Part shown: positions 11,618-21,856 of the stretch, in pieces | How the letters are laid out: every line of letters begins with the position of its first letter | Numbering within the stretch: the stretch's first letter is position 1 | Assembly: GCF_000835495.1 (NCBI RefSeq) | Contig: NW_015622541.1 | Location: 5,518,001-5,582,000, forward strand | Reading direction: 5' to 3' | Length of the DNA stretch: 64,000 nt | Source: Cladophialophora immunda | Lineage: Eukaryota > Ascomycota > Eurotiomycetes > Chaetothyriales > Herpotrichiellaceae | Position numbers and translations under genes: made by a program | The notes under the pieces: generated by a model | What the model was told of the DNA's origin: nothing | Database searches by the model: none | What the model saw: the letters and a program-made list of their open reading frames with translations, nothing else

Positions 11618-12346
11618 GGTGAGTGACTGCGGCCGACTGGGAACGGTTGGTACATGAAATGTGAGATTTGATCACCCAGGACGTAGTACTACAGAGGTGT
11701 GATGCACCTGTTCGAGACACTGCGGGCGTACAGCCATATTAATGTATCCCATTCCGATGGCCGCAGGAGGTGTTGATCAGAATAAAGGCGCGCTTTCACT
11801 TTCCCGTTCAGGTTGCTTGTGTCTGGGGAAAGAGGGCCTGTACCCCATGTCGCTCCATATGTCGGGGGAAATGTGCGGGCGGTGCGCTAGGGACAAAGGT
11901 ATCTGGTGGGTACGAGGGTTTGGCTGGTATTATCTGTCGTGACCTTTGTTGGCATATCCATGTGACCCATCTGTTTATAGGTCTTCCCTTCTTCGGCAGC
12001 GTGGAATTTAGAAATGGTACCTCGAACTTGCCATAAGGCTTTGTCCCACTATTATGTCACGCTAAGTTCTATAAGGAAAGTGAGAGCGCCCTGAGCCTCT
12101 GACATATACTCCGTACTTGTACATACAAAGTTAGCCGAGAGCGCCCACTTTTTCGCTAGAAGACACGGCCGGTCTGTCGCGACATTCCGACGGTGGCCGA
12201 CACCAATGGGATGTTCCGCGTTATAAGTCTTCTATCCTGGAGGGCTGGTCAGTGTCTAGAGGGCCGAGGAACACAGAAAACGAGTGCCTACTTTGATGGA
12301 GAGTTCCACCCCCCAGACACAATGAAATGTTTTCTTGCCAGCCGCC
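11618..12346. other. Divergent promoter region between MFS transporter and Zn2Cys6 regulator
   Basis: This 729-base region separates two genes that point away from each other, a transporter (minus) and a zinc-cluster regulator (plus). Such an arrangement often means co-regulation. Only short frames without known proteins occur. I could not name a binding site with confidence. Confidence 0.5.
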
Positions 12347-12350
12347 ATGG
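12341..12350 (+). promoter_or_regulatory. Strong Kozak context that fixes the start of the regulator
   Basis: The sequence GCCGCCATGG is a full Kozak match around the ATG at 12347. It supports a 5-codon first exon (MDYLA) that would be missed by frame scanning. An upstream ATG at 12322 lies in a different frame and does not join to the zinc cluster. Confidence 0.6.
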
Positions 12351-14611
12351 ATTACTTAGCGGTAAGCAAAGACATGCAGCAAGCTGATAAGTTCGCTCAC
12401 TCTTCTCCAGTGCAGCGAGTGTCGGTCAAGGAAACTACGGGTAAGAACTGTGAATACTTCAATCTCTGTCATTACTGATCACGGCATTGTGAAGTGCTCG
12501 AAGGCTCGCCCAAGCTGTACTTTCTGCGTCAATCATAATACTACGTGCGTGTATAAGCCAAAGGCTGCGAGGAAACCGTTGACTCGAGCGTATGCCGCCC
12601 ATTGGTGGTAGACAGACAGCAGCTAATGTCGGACAGTCACGTAGACTCGCTTGAACAGCGGGCGAGATGTCTTGAGAGAGCACTGCTCGAGATCGATCCA
12701 GATGCGGATCTTGAATCGATTGCCTCTGGTTTGCCGGTGATCGTGACAAGTCCTGGCACTCGACGTTCGAGCACGGCATGGAAACGGGACCGTGATGGAT
12801 CGCAGGATCTCACAAGGTCTGAAACCACAGAAACCTTGCCACAGACACCGAGCGGATTTGACTGGAGGGAGGGAACTTGTACAGACGCCAAAGCTGCAGA
12901 TGGAATGGCTGTTCTATCCGTCAGTCCTCAGGGAGTTGGCTATCTTGGTACCTGAATCCGCCTTTGACTCGAATCCTCGACTGATCACTTGCAAGCAGGA
13001 GGCCTGGCCAGTGTCGCTTTGTTGCGCGCTCTGTGCAAGTCGGGCTGGAGGCTGGACGCGGATTACGATCAGTTGGACAAAGCTGCCCAGGGTAGCTGTG
13101 ACCCGGGGTCCGGGTTGGACACCACTTTCGCAGTCCATGATTTCCTGGCTGATCAATTTCTGGATGCCTACTTTCAACAGTTTCATACTGCGTACCCGAT
13201 CGTCCACGAAGCAACATTTCGGGCCCAGTACGCCGAAATCATTCCACGTCCAGACTCCGAAGCGTGGCAGTTGCTGCTCAAGACAGTACTGGCCATTGGC
13301 GCGTGGTGCACGGGTTTTCGTGTTTCGGAGGGAAATACACACGACCCGTTCGTCGTCGCCGACGTGATACCAAATTCGAACCTGTTGAGCAGCGGTAACA
13401 TTTGCACCATACAGGCACTGACGATAATGAGCTTGCATCTCCAACGCCTGAACCGGCCGAACATCGCCTCGGTACACCTTGGTGCGGCGGTCCGGATTGC
13501 CATGAGTTTGGGTCTGCACAAAGAATTCCCGAACTGGAAAATCAGCCATCATGAGCAAGAAGTCCGTCGCAGAGTCTGGTGGTGCTTGTGGTTCCTCGAC
13601 AGTGGGCTGTCAATCACATTGGGCAGGCCGGTACTGCTGCCCGACCAAACCACGATGGACGTCAAGCCTCCGCTCAATGTGCCCGATACAGTAAGAAGAC
13701 GTTGTGAATGAAGCATGTCGGTGTTCGTGGTCTGACACTAGGCCAGATGTTGACGATGGCCACGGCACAACGCCCCAAGCCTGTCGACGGACCAACGATT
13801 TATTCAGGGCTGATCGCCGGGACAGGTTTCCAGATGTTGTTCAATCCGATCTACAACCGACTCATCAGTAACTCCGGGATCACTCCCAGCGAGAGCCTGG
13901 CATATGACGACGAGATATCAGAGTGGCAGAATTCCCTGCCTTGCTATTTCCAAGAGTCGGTGACCCCCCAGTACTCCTTCCAATGGCTGCGACTGAGTCG
14001 GTACCGACTGTTCTGGCGCATCCGAGGCCATCGGATGCTCATCTTCCTGCCCAACTTTCTGCTCTGGGTCGGCCCTGAGGGGCAGGGCCACTGGCACGGC
14101 GCCTCGAACGACGACCGGCTCGGCGTTCTGAGATGCTTGGACCATGCACATCGGAACATCGAGTCCCTCGAGCACTTTTTCAACCACGAGGCTGCAAGTG
14201 TGATGGGAGACTGGTACGGTCTGTAAGTTCCCCGTCGAGCTCTGAAATGGGCCATGACGACTCTGCTGACGGTGTTGTGTTCGTAGCTACTTCTTAATCC
14301 AAGCCGGGCTGGTCACGGTGCTGGCCATGACGCGGGGCTTCGAGGCGCTGCACGAGCGGCACTCGACGCTTGTCAAGGATGTGGAAACGGTCAAGGGGTT
14401 GCTCAACACCGTTGCGGCGCGCAACGGCCAAGCGCAAAAGTTTGCCAATGTCATGAACTGCCTCGTGCCGGACTCCGCTCCGGCCGCCGGTGGCTTTGAT
14501 CTGGGTCTGGACGACACGGATCTGAACAACCTTCTGGCTGATTTCCCGGGCGAAGCGTCTTTCCCTCAGGTGGACGAGTGGGCTAGATACCTCTGGCCGG
14601 CGCTATCTTGA
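12347..14611 (+). CDS. Zn2Cys6 transcription factor with zinc cluster split over tiny exons
   Basis: This is a nuclear fungal regulator of 647 residues in seven exons: 12347-12361, 12411-12440, 12495-12589, 12637-12947, 12999-13690, 13747-14222 and 14287-14611. All joins are in frame. The first three exons encode only 5, 10 and about 31 codons and together rebuild the cluster C6, C9, C16, C23, C26 and C33 (CX2CX6CX6CX2CX6C). A linker helix (HVDSLEQRARCLERALLE) follows. Then comes the fungal-specific regulatory domain with FHTAYPIVHEATFRAQY, a central AVRIAMSLGLHKEF helix, and RRRVWWCLWFLD. The tail includes an aspartate-rich segment (LGLDDTDLNNLLADF) that could activate transcription. It is divergent from the MFS transporter at 9784-11617. 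The helix marks resemble regulators of sugar and aromatic use, but no orthologue is claimed. Confidence 0.88.
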
Positions 14612-14810
14612 TTCAGTACGAGCCAATTCTAGTATATAACAGCTTGATACAGGTTCGAGTGCCGATGTCATGGAATACGTTCACCATTGTTGAGGCGCTA
14701 TGCATTACACGGAATAGTCTCTATATATTCACATGTTTGGAACCGACCGACACCTCGAACGCGGTGATGTCTCGAGATATACTCCGTACATTATTCAGCC
14801 TTGCGCCGCT

Positions 14811-14851
14811 CACCACCACCACCACCACCACCACCACCACCACCACCACCA
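14811..14851 (+). repeat. (CAC)n microsatellite, about 13 units
   Basis: This is a perfect trinucleotide tract about 40 bases long in the 3' flank of the zinc-cluster regulator. It is probably length-variable between strains. Confidence 0.95.
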
Positions 14852-15080
14852 ACCGGGTGCAGACCAACACGAACCTCTCCCACCCAAACTTCACAGCGCA
14901 GCACACACAAAAATAATTTACAGCCTTATCATGTTACTTTCCCGAATTCCTGTCACACAAAGACCCCCTACCTCGACCAGGGCGAAAATCGAGTCCGATG
15001 ACACCCCGTCTCGGTCCTGTCGGGTCAAACTAGCAATAACCGGCTAGCAGGCAGCAGGACCTCGATTCGAACCCTCGAAC

Positions 15081-15116
15081 CTCCTCCTCCTCCTCCTCCT
15101 CCTCCTCCTCCTCCTC
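15081..15116 (+). repeat. (CTC)n microsatellite, about 12 units
   Basis: This is a pure pyrimidine tract of CTC units, about 230 bases after the CAC tract. It gives a strongly asymmetric purine/pyrimidine stretch. Confidence 0.93.
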
Positions 15117-15582
15117 CCCCTTCGACGACAACGACTCAACTTATATATTACTCGTAGTAAAACCGGCCGAGAAAAACCAACCCCTTCCCGGGGGCGAGTT
15201 TCGCTTATCACGAACCAGAGTTGAGCTGCTTCGTGCTTAAGTTTTTTGCTCCCTCTCCTTCTTCAGGTTCATGGGAAAGGGAGAGGGAAAAAGAACAGGA
15301 GATTCCAGTTAAATCATATCCATCCCGGCAAGGGTTTCTAAAGATTGGGGCGAATATTAGCATTGCGCTCTTAGCTTAGGTACTCCTCTCGTGGTAGCCT
15401 CAAGCTCAACTCTTCTCCCTTGGACGCATTTGCTCGCTCGCTCAAATCCTTCCTTCCCTGAGATTCCTCTATTCAACAATGAGCCACTGCTTCTCACAGA
15501 TCCCATTCTTACTTCCCCCGTGTTCCTTACTCGTCCCCTCCCATGTGCTTGCTGACCCGTTCATCTTCGGGGTCGGTGTCCT

Positions 15583-16461
15583 CTACCGCCCAACCCACCC
15601 CTCGGGGATCAAAATCGATCCGACCTCCGCGACACCGCGCTCCATCACTAGCAAGTTATACGCGGCCGCCGCGTTGGGCGTGTCCATGACGTCGACCTTG
15701 ATGCCCAGCTCCTCGGACAGATACTTTCTCGTTTCTCGCGAGAGCATCCACAACTTGCGCCCCGTGCCGAGGAGGAGGAGGTCCGGTTTTGGGTAGAGGA
15801 GAGAGAGAAGGCCGAGGGTCGAGGCCGGGAAGTTCAACAGCCCGCGTGGGTCGAGGAAGGCTGTAAAATCCTTGGGTCCTCCACCTCCGCCCGCACTCGT
15901 CTTGCTTGTCGCATTTCCACCGGAGGAGGCCACAGCAGTAGAGCCCGTAGACACCCACGGCTGCCACACGAACGCTTCGCCGCCGAGCAGCATCACCCCC
16001 CTCCCACCGGATGTGTGCACGCCGTTGTTCAAATGGAAGCCATCGCTCGTGCAGGCGTCGATGGACGTGGCGGGTTCCTCGACGCCCGCGCTGGCCAAAA
16101 TGTCCATCTTGGAGAAATCGGTCTGTGTCTCTTCCTTCGAAGCAGGTCCACGGTCGTGGTGTTTCGGCGCGCGGGGATTGATCTGTCTGGCGCGGCTGGT
16201 GGACGTTGGAGAGGTAGTCGCCGGTTTGGAGGAGGATGAGGAAGAGGACGACATTCGTCGATTCTGGGCAGTGGTCTTCGCAGAGAGTGCCCGCACGTGT
16301 CTCGTCGCCGGAGGGGATTGAGCGTGGCATGTTTGACGCCGTGCGAAGGGGATGGCTAGGGGACGTTGCGCTTGAGACAGGTTCGCGTGTAGAGGATGTC
16401 CCGGTACTGCTGCTGTCGCGCGACGCAGCGCACGGAGGAGGTCTGTCGAGGGAGCTCGCAT
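15583..16461 (-). CDS. NDUFAF3: NDUFAF3-like (DUF498 family) mitochondrial complex I assembly factor
   Basis: This is a single-exon gene of 292 residues. The first 45 residues are arginine- and alanine-rich without acids (MRAPSTDLLRALRRATAAV), a typical mitochondrial presequence. The C-terminal half carries the DUF498/NDUFAF3 fold: FLDPRGLLNFPASTLGLLSL, then KPDLLLLGTGRKL, LGIKVDVMDTPNAAAAYNLL and ending in EVGSILIPEGW. Family members help assemble the hydrophilic arm of respiratory complex I. Serine-rich (around residues 70 to 80) and glycine/serine-rich inserts (about 175 to 195) are low in complexity and typical of fungal members. The gene is a conserved housekeeping type set inside the otherwise catabolic region. 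No introns were needed. Confidence 0.87.
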   Translation of the reverse strand: MRAPSTDLLRALRRATAAVPGHPLHANLSQAQRPLAIPFARRQTCHAQSPPATRHVRALSAKTTAQNRRMSSSSSSSSKPATTSPTSTSRARQINPRAPKHHDRGPASKEETQTDFSKMDILASAGVEEPATSIDACTSDGFHLNNGVHTSGGRGVMLLGGEAFVWQPWVSTGSTAVASSGGNATSKTSAGGGGGPKDFTAFLDPRGLLNFPASTLGLLSLLYPKPDLLLLGTGRKLWMLSRETRKYLSEELGIKVDVMDTPNAAAAYNLLVMERGVAEVGSILIPEGWVGR

Positions 16462-17159
16462 TTTGCTTATCTTTCCTGCAGGAGAATGGCGAGGCTCAAG
16501 AAATGGGGTGAAGAGGCTGTTCGTGATCCCAGAGTTCTTTCAAACCGTCGCGACGGTCGCTGACATGAACTCGACGTCCGCAGAGCGAACTCTGCGTATG
16601 GTACGCGAGTTGTCCAGCACTGGCTGAGTAGGTGACGACAGTGCTATTCAGGAGTGAGGCCTCAACGGTCCATCGAAACGTAGACTCGGTGCTGTCGTCT
16701 TATAATGGCCATTGAAGTGTCTGAAGGAAAAAAGTCATGACAGTAAATTGACCCCAAGTTCACTCTATCGGATCCGAACCATGACTTCATAGCCAACAGC
16801 AACTCACGACTCTGCGCAACTCCAGCTACAGCCAATCAATGCACCGTCATTACCATATCCCTCTGCTCTCGAGCTTGTTTGTAGATGTTCACATATCCTA
16901 GGATGGTTATGCCCTCTATTATGTCCATCATAACGTACACTTCCTTGTTGGGATGCGCGGAAAGCCAACCGAATCGAAAATCACTCAGAATGATGGCTTC
17001 AATGCCCCATGCACCCACCGACATGCCTTTTGACAATCGCAATGCACCATCCATGCACAGAAAGAACAAACACTAAATCAGACATGCCCGAGCTCGACCG
17101 CCTTGCTTCACGTGCCTCGTCGTTTTAAATTATCAAATATTCACTCAAGATTCGCAAGA
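16462..17159. other. Intergenic, NDUFAF3-like promoter and Crh 3' flank
   Basis: Both flanking genes are on the minus strand. The stretch should hold the promoter of the NDUFAF3-like gene and the 3' end of the Crh gene. Frames of up to 77 codons here show no family resemblance. Confidence 0.5.
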
Positions 17160-18641
17160 TTACACCATGCACAACCCGACAACAGCAACGACAACAGCAA
17201 ACAGACTTCCCTTGAGGACCGTTTCGCTCTTGCCGCCAATCTGGCCAGCACCGTTGGAAGAGTCACCGCCATCACCCTGCACGAATCCCGTCGATGCAGC
17301 TCCTGTGGCGCTGGCACTGTTACTTCCTGATCCAGAATCACCACTGCTTCCGCTTCCACTGTTGTCCGTGGTGTTGTCGCCACGGCCGCCGTTGGTGCCA
17401 GTGCCAACACCCGAAAGACCGGGAACAGTGGCTGGTTCACTTGTTTTGGACGAGCCGCTTGAGCTGGCGGTGTTGCTGCCGGCCGACATGTTGGTGCCGG
17501 TACCAAGGAATGATTTCAGCACGGTATTGTCGTTGGTAACTTCGACGGTGTTGTTGGTCATGGCCGGGTCAGTGAAGATGTAAGACTTGCTGCCTTGGAC
17601 GTTTGCGCCAGAGGGCGGATCATAGCACTGCACCGAAACCGAGTCGAACTGGGCGTAGTAGTATCCGTTGGTCATGTATGGTGAATCCCATTGCACAAGA
17701 CCACCTGCCCATTCAATGGTACCTTCACCGTTCGACGGGAGACCACCGGGCCACAATGACAGCTGCACTTGGCACGGGGTTTGAGGATAGTAGTATCGAT
17801 TTGCGGTCTCGTTCCAGGTGTCTTCGCGGTTCAGTGTACGAACTGCGTTGCCATCAATTGACCAAGTAATGCTATCAGGCTGCCAGTCGATTTCGTAGTC
17901 ATGGAAATTTGCATGAACGTCCTCAAGGCCGGTAGTATTGCCGCCGTTGGTATCTAGAATTCCAATTAGCATTCTATTTCTTTGTTCCCGAATCTTGAGA
18001 CCTTTACTTACAGACTGGTACACCCTGAGAGTAGAAGTTTGTTTGAGCACTTGTCAATTGCGTGCCCACGAACTCGAAATCAATTTCGTCCTTGGAATTG
18101 CCGAGCAGAATGAAGGCAGTGACGACACCAGCACCGGCAGACGTGGCAAATCTAGCGCTGACCTTGCCATACCACACAGAGCGCGTGCTGGCCAGCAGTG
18201 TCCCCACTGTTCCTTCGGCCATGGTCAGGAGCACCGAGTTGTTGTATTCCAAGGGACTGCCGGAAGAGACCCAGTCGGCCTGAGTAGCATCTCCCAGGTA
18301 CTTGGTGTTGGCCATGACACGGTTGAGGTTATTAAAATCATAGGTTTGAGATTGACAAACAGGCGCGGGAACGCAGGAATCGAGGCTGAACGAGTTGACG
18401 GGATCACATCCGCCTAGACAGTAGGCGCCAACACCACATTGACCATATTCTGTTGTCCCATGGATTGTCAGTGTCTTCATCTCTTTCGCCACAGGGCGTC
18501 CGGCGGGTTAACAAACATACGTGAACAGCATGGGGTATCTGAAGGACATAGAACACCACCGCCACAGGTCGTCTGGGCAGAGATCGCGGGCGCCAACGCG
18601 GCGGCAACGAAGACGAGAGAATGCAAGACTCGGCCCGCCAT
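17160..18641 (-). CDS. GH16 Crh-type chitin-glucan transglycosylase, GPI-anchored
   Basis: This is a cell-wall enzyme of the Crh (CRH1/UTR2) group of glycoside hydrolase family 16, which links chitin to beta-glucan. Exons 18641-18521, 18449-18012 and 17953-17160 join in frame to 450 residues. A signal peptide (MAGRVLHSLVFVAAALAPAISA) is followed by a cysteine-rich CBM18-like segment (CGGGVLCPSDTPCC, then QYGQCGVGAYCLGGC). The catalytic motif DEIDFEFVG contains both the nucleophile and acid/base glutamates or their equivalents. Conserved VPVYTNGGN and FHDYEIDW follow. The C-terminus is serine/glycine/asparagine-rich and ends in a hydrophobic segment, the usual GPI-anchor signal. The protein is probably bound at the outer plasma membrane and cell wall. 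Function is strongly supported. The number of the paralogue is not known. Confidence 0.93.
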
Positions 18642-20320
18642 TGCGTTTTGTTTTATTTTTCTCGGTTTAAGGTCGGTCGGATGCGTATGCAGTCGTCAAT
18701 GAAAGGGCGACGGTACCATGCACAGATATACGAAGAATGCCCCGAGTGCAGTACAAAGAGATTCGACCCTCGCAAATAGAGTATCACAACAGGCGGGGGG
18801 TGCTCTGGTCGTACAAAGAACGAGGTCGAGAAGATTCGTCAGATGTCGCTGAGCGAGAGAGATGGAATCCGCGGTGGGAAATTGGGGGTGGGAATCGAAC
18901 AAAGAAGGGCCAACAACGAGCAGCAGCACCACCACCAGATGACCTGTTGGGATGCGTGGGTGCAGAAGGCAACGAACGAAGTTAGCGAGAGTGATGGTTG
19001 CTCTAGATAAAGAAGAGTGTAAAGAAGAGAGGTATTACAACGGATGATGATGATGTCGGAGTGCGAAGAGAAGGACCAGGATGCAGAGCGTCGAAGGGGG
19101 AGGGAGGCGAGTGATACGGAGCAGCGCAGGCGAGCAGGATGTGGCATTGGCGCAGGCGAGGCACAAAAAAATAGAGCGACTTACCTCAAGCAAATGTTTT
19201 TGGTGTTACTATGCTTGGATTGACGCAGGTGGTTCACCACTCAGTGCCTGTTGAGTGGCCTGTGAGTGGCCCTGGGCGAGTACCAGAGGCTCCCTAGGCC
19301 CCGAGATCCAGGCCCATGGACGCCCTGAGTGGTCCGGAGCGCACCAGGGGTTCCATTGCGTGACGCGGCGCGTGAAACATGACCAGGGAGAGACTGTGGG
19401 TGCCCGGGGCGTGTCCAGGGCTCCAGGCACCTTCTGGCGGGCTTGGGTGGAACTAGTTACTCGTTAACTTAAGATCGGTTAAGAGATGGTGGCTGCGCCC
19501 CTGGTGATTGGCGGGGTGTTGTGGCTGTGACTCGCCACATGTGTGATCGTCTGCACAACACAGCGACCATTAGATATTATGTCGATGTACGTTGATCAAA
19601 GCCAACATCAAGCATCAAGGGATGTCGTCTTGTCCCAGTTTGCCCCTTTCAATGTCCGTGGTATGTGCTTGGAATTGCAGAGGACCACCTCAACCAGTTG
19701 CCTGATCGGCACCACCCGCAAACAAAGGGGCTCAAATGAACCAACGCCATCAAACCCAATGCGGGGGGAGAACGCACCCTCGAAGCCTCCTCGCCTGCTC
19801 CCGCAGCTCACGTGTCAACCTCGTATCGCCATAGACACCACATCCATACCCTAAGCAGTAGTGGGTTCAATGCAAGTCATCACGAAAGAGACAAGAGAAG
19901 GACGAGGCCATCACCACCTCTACTGTCTTTTGCAATCGGATCGAATGCGTGTCGGCCCGTTAGAATAACCATCTGACCACAAGGGCCAGATACAGACACC
20001 CTCACACTTGCTCTCTTATTGAGTCCATGACGGAATTCAGCCCGAAAGACACGAACATCCACGCGTGCCGATGTCTTCTTCCAGCTGACTTCCAACTACC
20101 GAAACCAAGATCTCTCTTTGAACCTTTTTCTCTTCTTCACGAGGCTCGTGTTGACATCTACCGGCTTCACAGTAGAGACAACCGAAGTTGCAAGAGCAGT
20201 AAGCCCGGAATGTTCCGCGTCACTGTCTGCCAACATTCGGACGCCTGGTCAGCCGTTGTCTGTTGCATAAGCAAACACTTCTCTGTTATAAATATATAGT
20301 CAAGGGGAGGTCGCTGGAAC
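18642..20320. other. Gene-poor divergent region between Crh and the FAD monooxygenase
   Basis: This 1.7 kb region separates the start of the Crh gene (minus) from the monooxygenase (plus). The part at about 19200-19470 is GC-rich with repeated CTGAGTGG-like words. No frame in it resembles a known protein. A TATA-like element lies at the right end. Confidence 0.5.
20287..20298 (+). promoter_or_regulatory. TATA-like element before the FAD monooxygenase
   Basis: The run TATAAATATATA lies 23 to 34 bases before the first ATG at 20321 and about 80 bases before an in-frame ATG at 20375. If it positions transcription about 30 bases downstream, the second ATG is the better start. Confidence 0.45.
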
Positions 20321-21856
20321 ATGTCAGTCTCTGGCGCATCGAAACCGCAGGGCTTGGTAACCGGAAGACCTACAATGGGGTCAATTGAAACAAAGAGACC
20401 GTTCGAAAAGGTAAGACCGCTTCGCAGCAGTCCTGCTCAACTGCAATTACCCACCTGAGCGCAGGATGTTTGTTCAAACATACACAAAACTGACCAGAGA
20501 ACATGTAGGTTGTGATCGTGGGAGCCGGTCCGGCCGGGCTACTCCTCGCTCTTATGCTCGCGCAGCATAACATCCCCTCCCTCGTGCTGGAATCATGGGA
20601 CCGACTCGACGAGCGACTTCGGGCGACGCAATATGGAGTCCCTGCGACCAGGATATTCCGTCGAGCAGGCATCCTCGACGACATTCGTGATGAAAGCATT
20701 ACCAGCTTTCCCAGCATTTCCTGGCGTCGAGTTAGCGATCACCAAAGGCTGACGGGGATTGACCTCTCCGTAGTCAAAGACCATCCCGACCGCATGACAA
20801 TCCTACCTCTCAACCAGATCATTCGGATCATGTATCGACACTGCATGGAGAAGACCAATGGGCTGGTCGAAGTCAAGTTTAATCACAAGGTCGTTGGAAC
20901 AGGTCAGGACGACAAATGTGCCTGGGTTGATGTCGAAGCTGGAGCAGAGGGAGAGGTTAAGGAGAAGAAGAGATTCACCGCCGATTATGTTATTGGGTGT
21001 GACGGAGCCACCAGCACAGTGAGGAAATCTCTGTTTGGCAGAGAATGGCCTGGCCAGACGTTTGACTTCCGCTTGATGGTTCAAAATGTCCGTTCTTCCA
21101 AGGCCTCCTCCTTTTGCATTATACATAGGCCAGAGACTGACCAGAGCGACAGGTTTGGTACGACGGCTTCGAGAAACATGGCTGGGACGGAGGCAATTAT
21201 ATGGTCGACTCGGACTTCTGGGGCCTGATCGCAAAACGAGGTAAAGGCGGCCTCTGGCGTGTCACCTACGGTGACAGCGCAGTCGGTCTTTCCGATGAGG
21301 CGTACCTGGAACGGCGGAACACCGCCTTTAAAAAGTTGCTGCCAGGCCACCCCGACCCTGCCGAATACAAAATCACGCAGACCGACCAGTTTCGGATCCA
21401 CAATCGCTGCGTCGAGAAGATGAGGGTGGGACGAATCATCCTCGCTGCCGACGCTGCCCATGTGTGTAACCCGTTCGGTGGTTATGGTTGTATGACCGCA
21501 GTTCTGGACGTTGGTGCCCTAGCCGACTGCCTGATCGGCCTGTACGAAGGGAAGGCGGACGAGAGCATCCTTGACCTGTACGCCGACATCCGCCGCGAGA
21601 AGTTCCTGAAATATGTGGACGCAAGATCAATGAAGAACCTGAACAGGATCATGCACTCCGATCCCAACACGGTTGCGGAAACCGACAAGTTTTTGCAACT
21701 GCTCAAGGGTTTGGAAGGTGACGATGGAGCGACGAGGGCATTTCTGCTGGTAAGTTTAGTCATTACCGACATGTTCAAACACAGGAGACTGATTAAAATC
21801 CTTAGAAATATTCCAGCATCGAACACGACTTCACCCAGTACTATAAGCAAACGTAA
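20321..21856 (+). CDS. FAD-dependent aromatic-ring monooxygenase
   Basis: This is a single-component flavin monooxygenase of the phenol/p-hydroxybenzoate hydroxylase class, which hydroxylates aromatic rings using NAD(P)H and oxygen. Exons 20321-20410, 20509-21087, 21153-21749 and 21806-21856 join in frame to 438 residues. A start at M19 (20375) would give 420. The FAD-binding VVIVGAGPAG lies near residue 31, the second nucleotide motif is YVIGCDGATSTVRK, and the third is RIILAADAAHVCNPFGGYG. Typical fungal features are WYDGFEKHGWDGGNYMVD and FWGLIAKRGKGGLWRVTYGD. No signal peptide is visible, so it is probably cytosolic. The protein lacks the long C-terminal thioredoxin-like domain of phenol hydroxylases. 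It could act on 4-hydroxybenzoate or another phenol. Its position about 14 kb from the cupin gene supports but does not prove a shared pathway. Confidence 0.9.

Larger units (their letters stand above)
14612..15582. other. Convergent intergenic region with two trinucleotide repeats
   Basis: The stretch lies between the 3' ends of the zinc-cluster regulator and the NDUFAF3-like gene. It holds a CAC tract and a TCC tract and is otherwise AT-moderate without a gene. Frames across the repeats would encode polyhistidine or polyproline and are not believable. Confidence 0.6.

Noticed and set aside
14608..15001. Frames with polyhistidine or polyproline runs
   Set aside because: They come directly from the CAC microsatellite and have no support outside it.
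15050..15085. tRNA-like B-box (TTCGAA) on the minus strand
   Set aside because: The flanking bases do not pair into a T-arm, and no acceptor or D-arm fits. No tRNA is called.
15872..16321. Plus-strand frame of 149 codons opposite the NDUFAF3-like gene
   Set aside because: It mirrors the coding constraint of the real gene on the other strand and encodes no recognisable protein.
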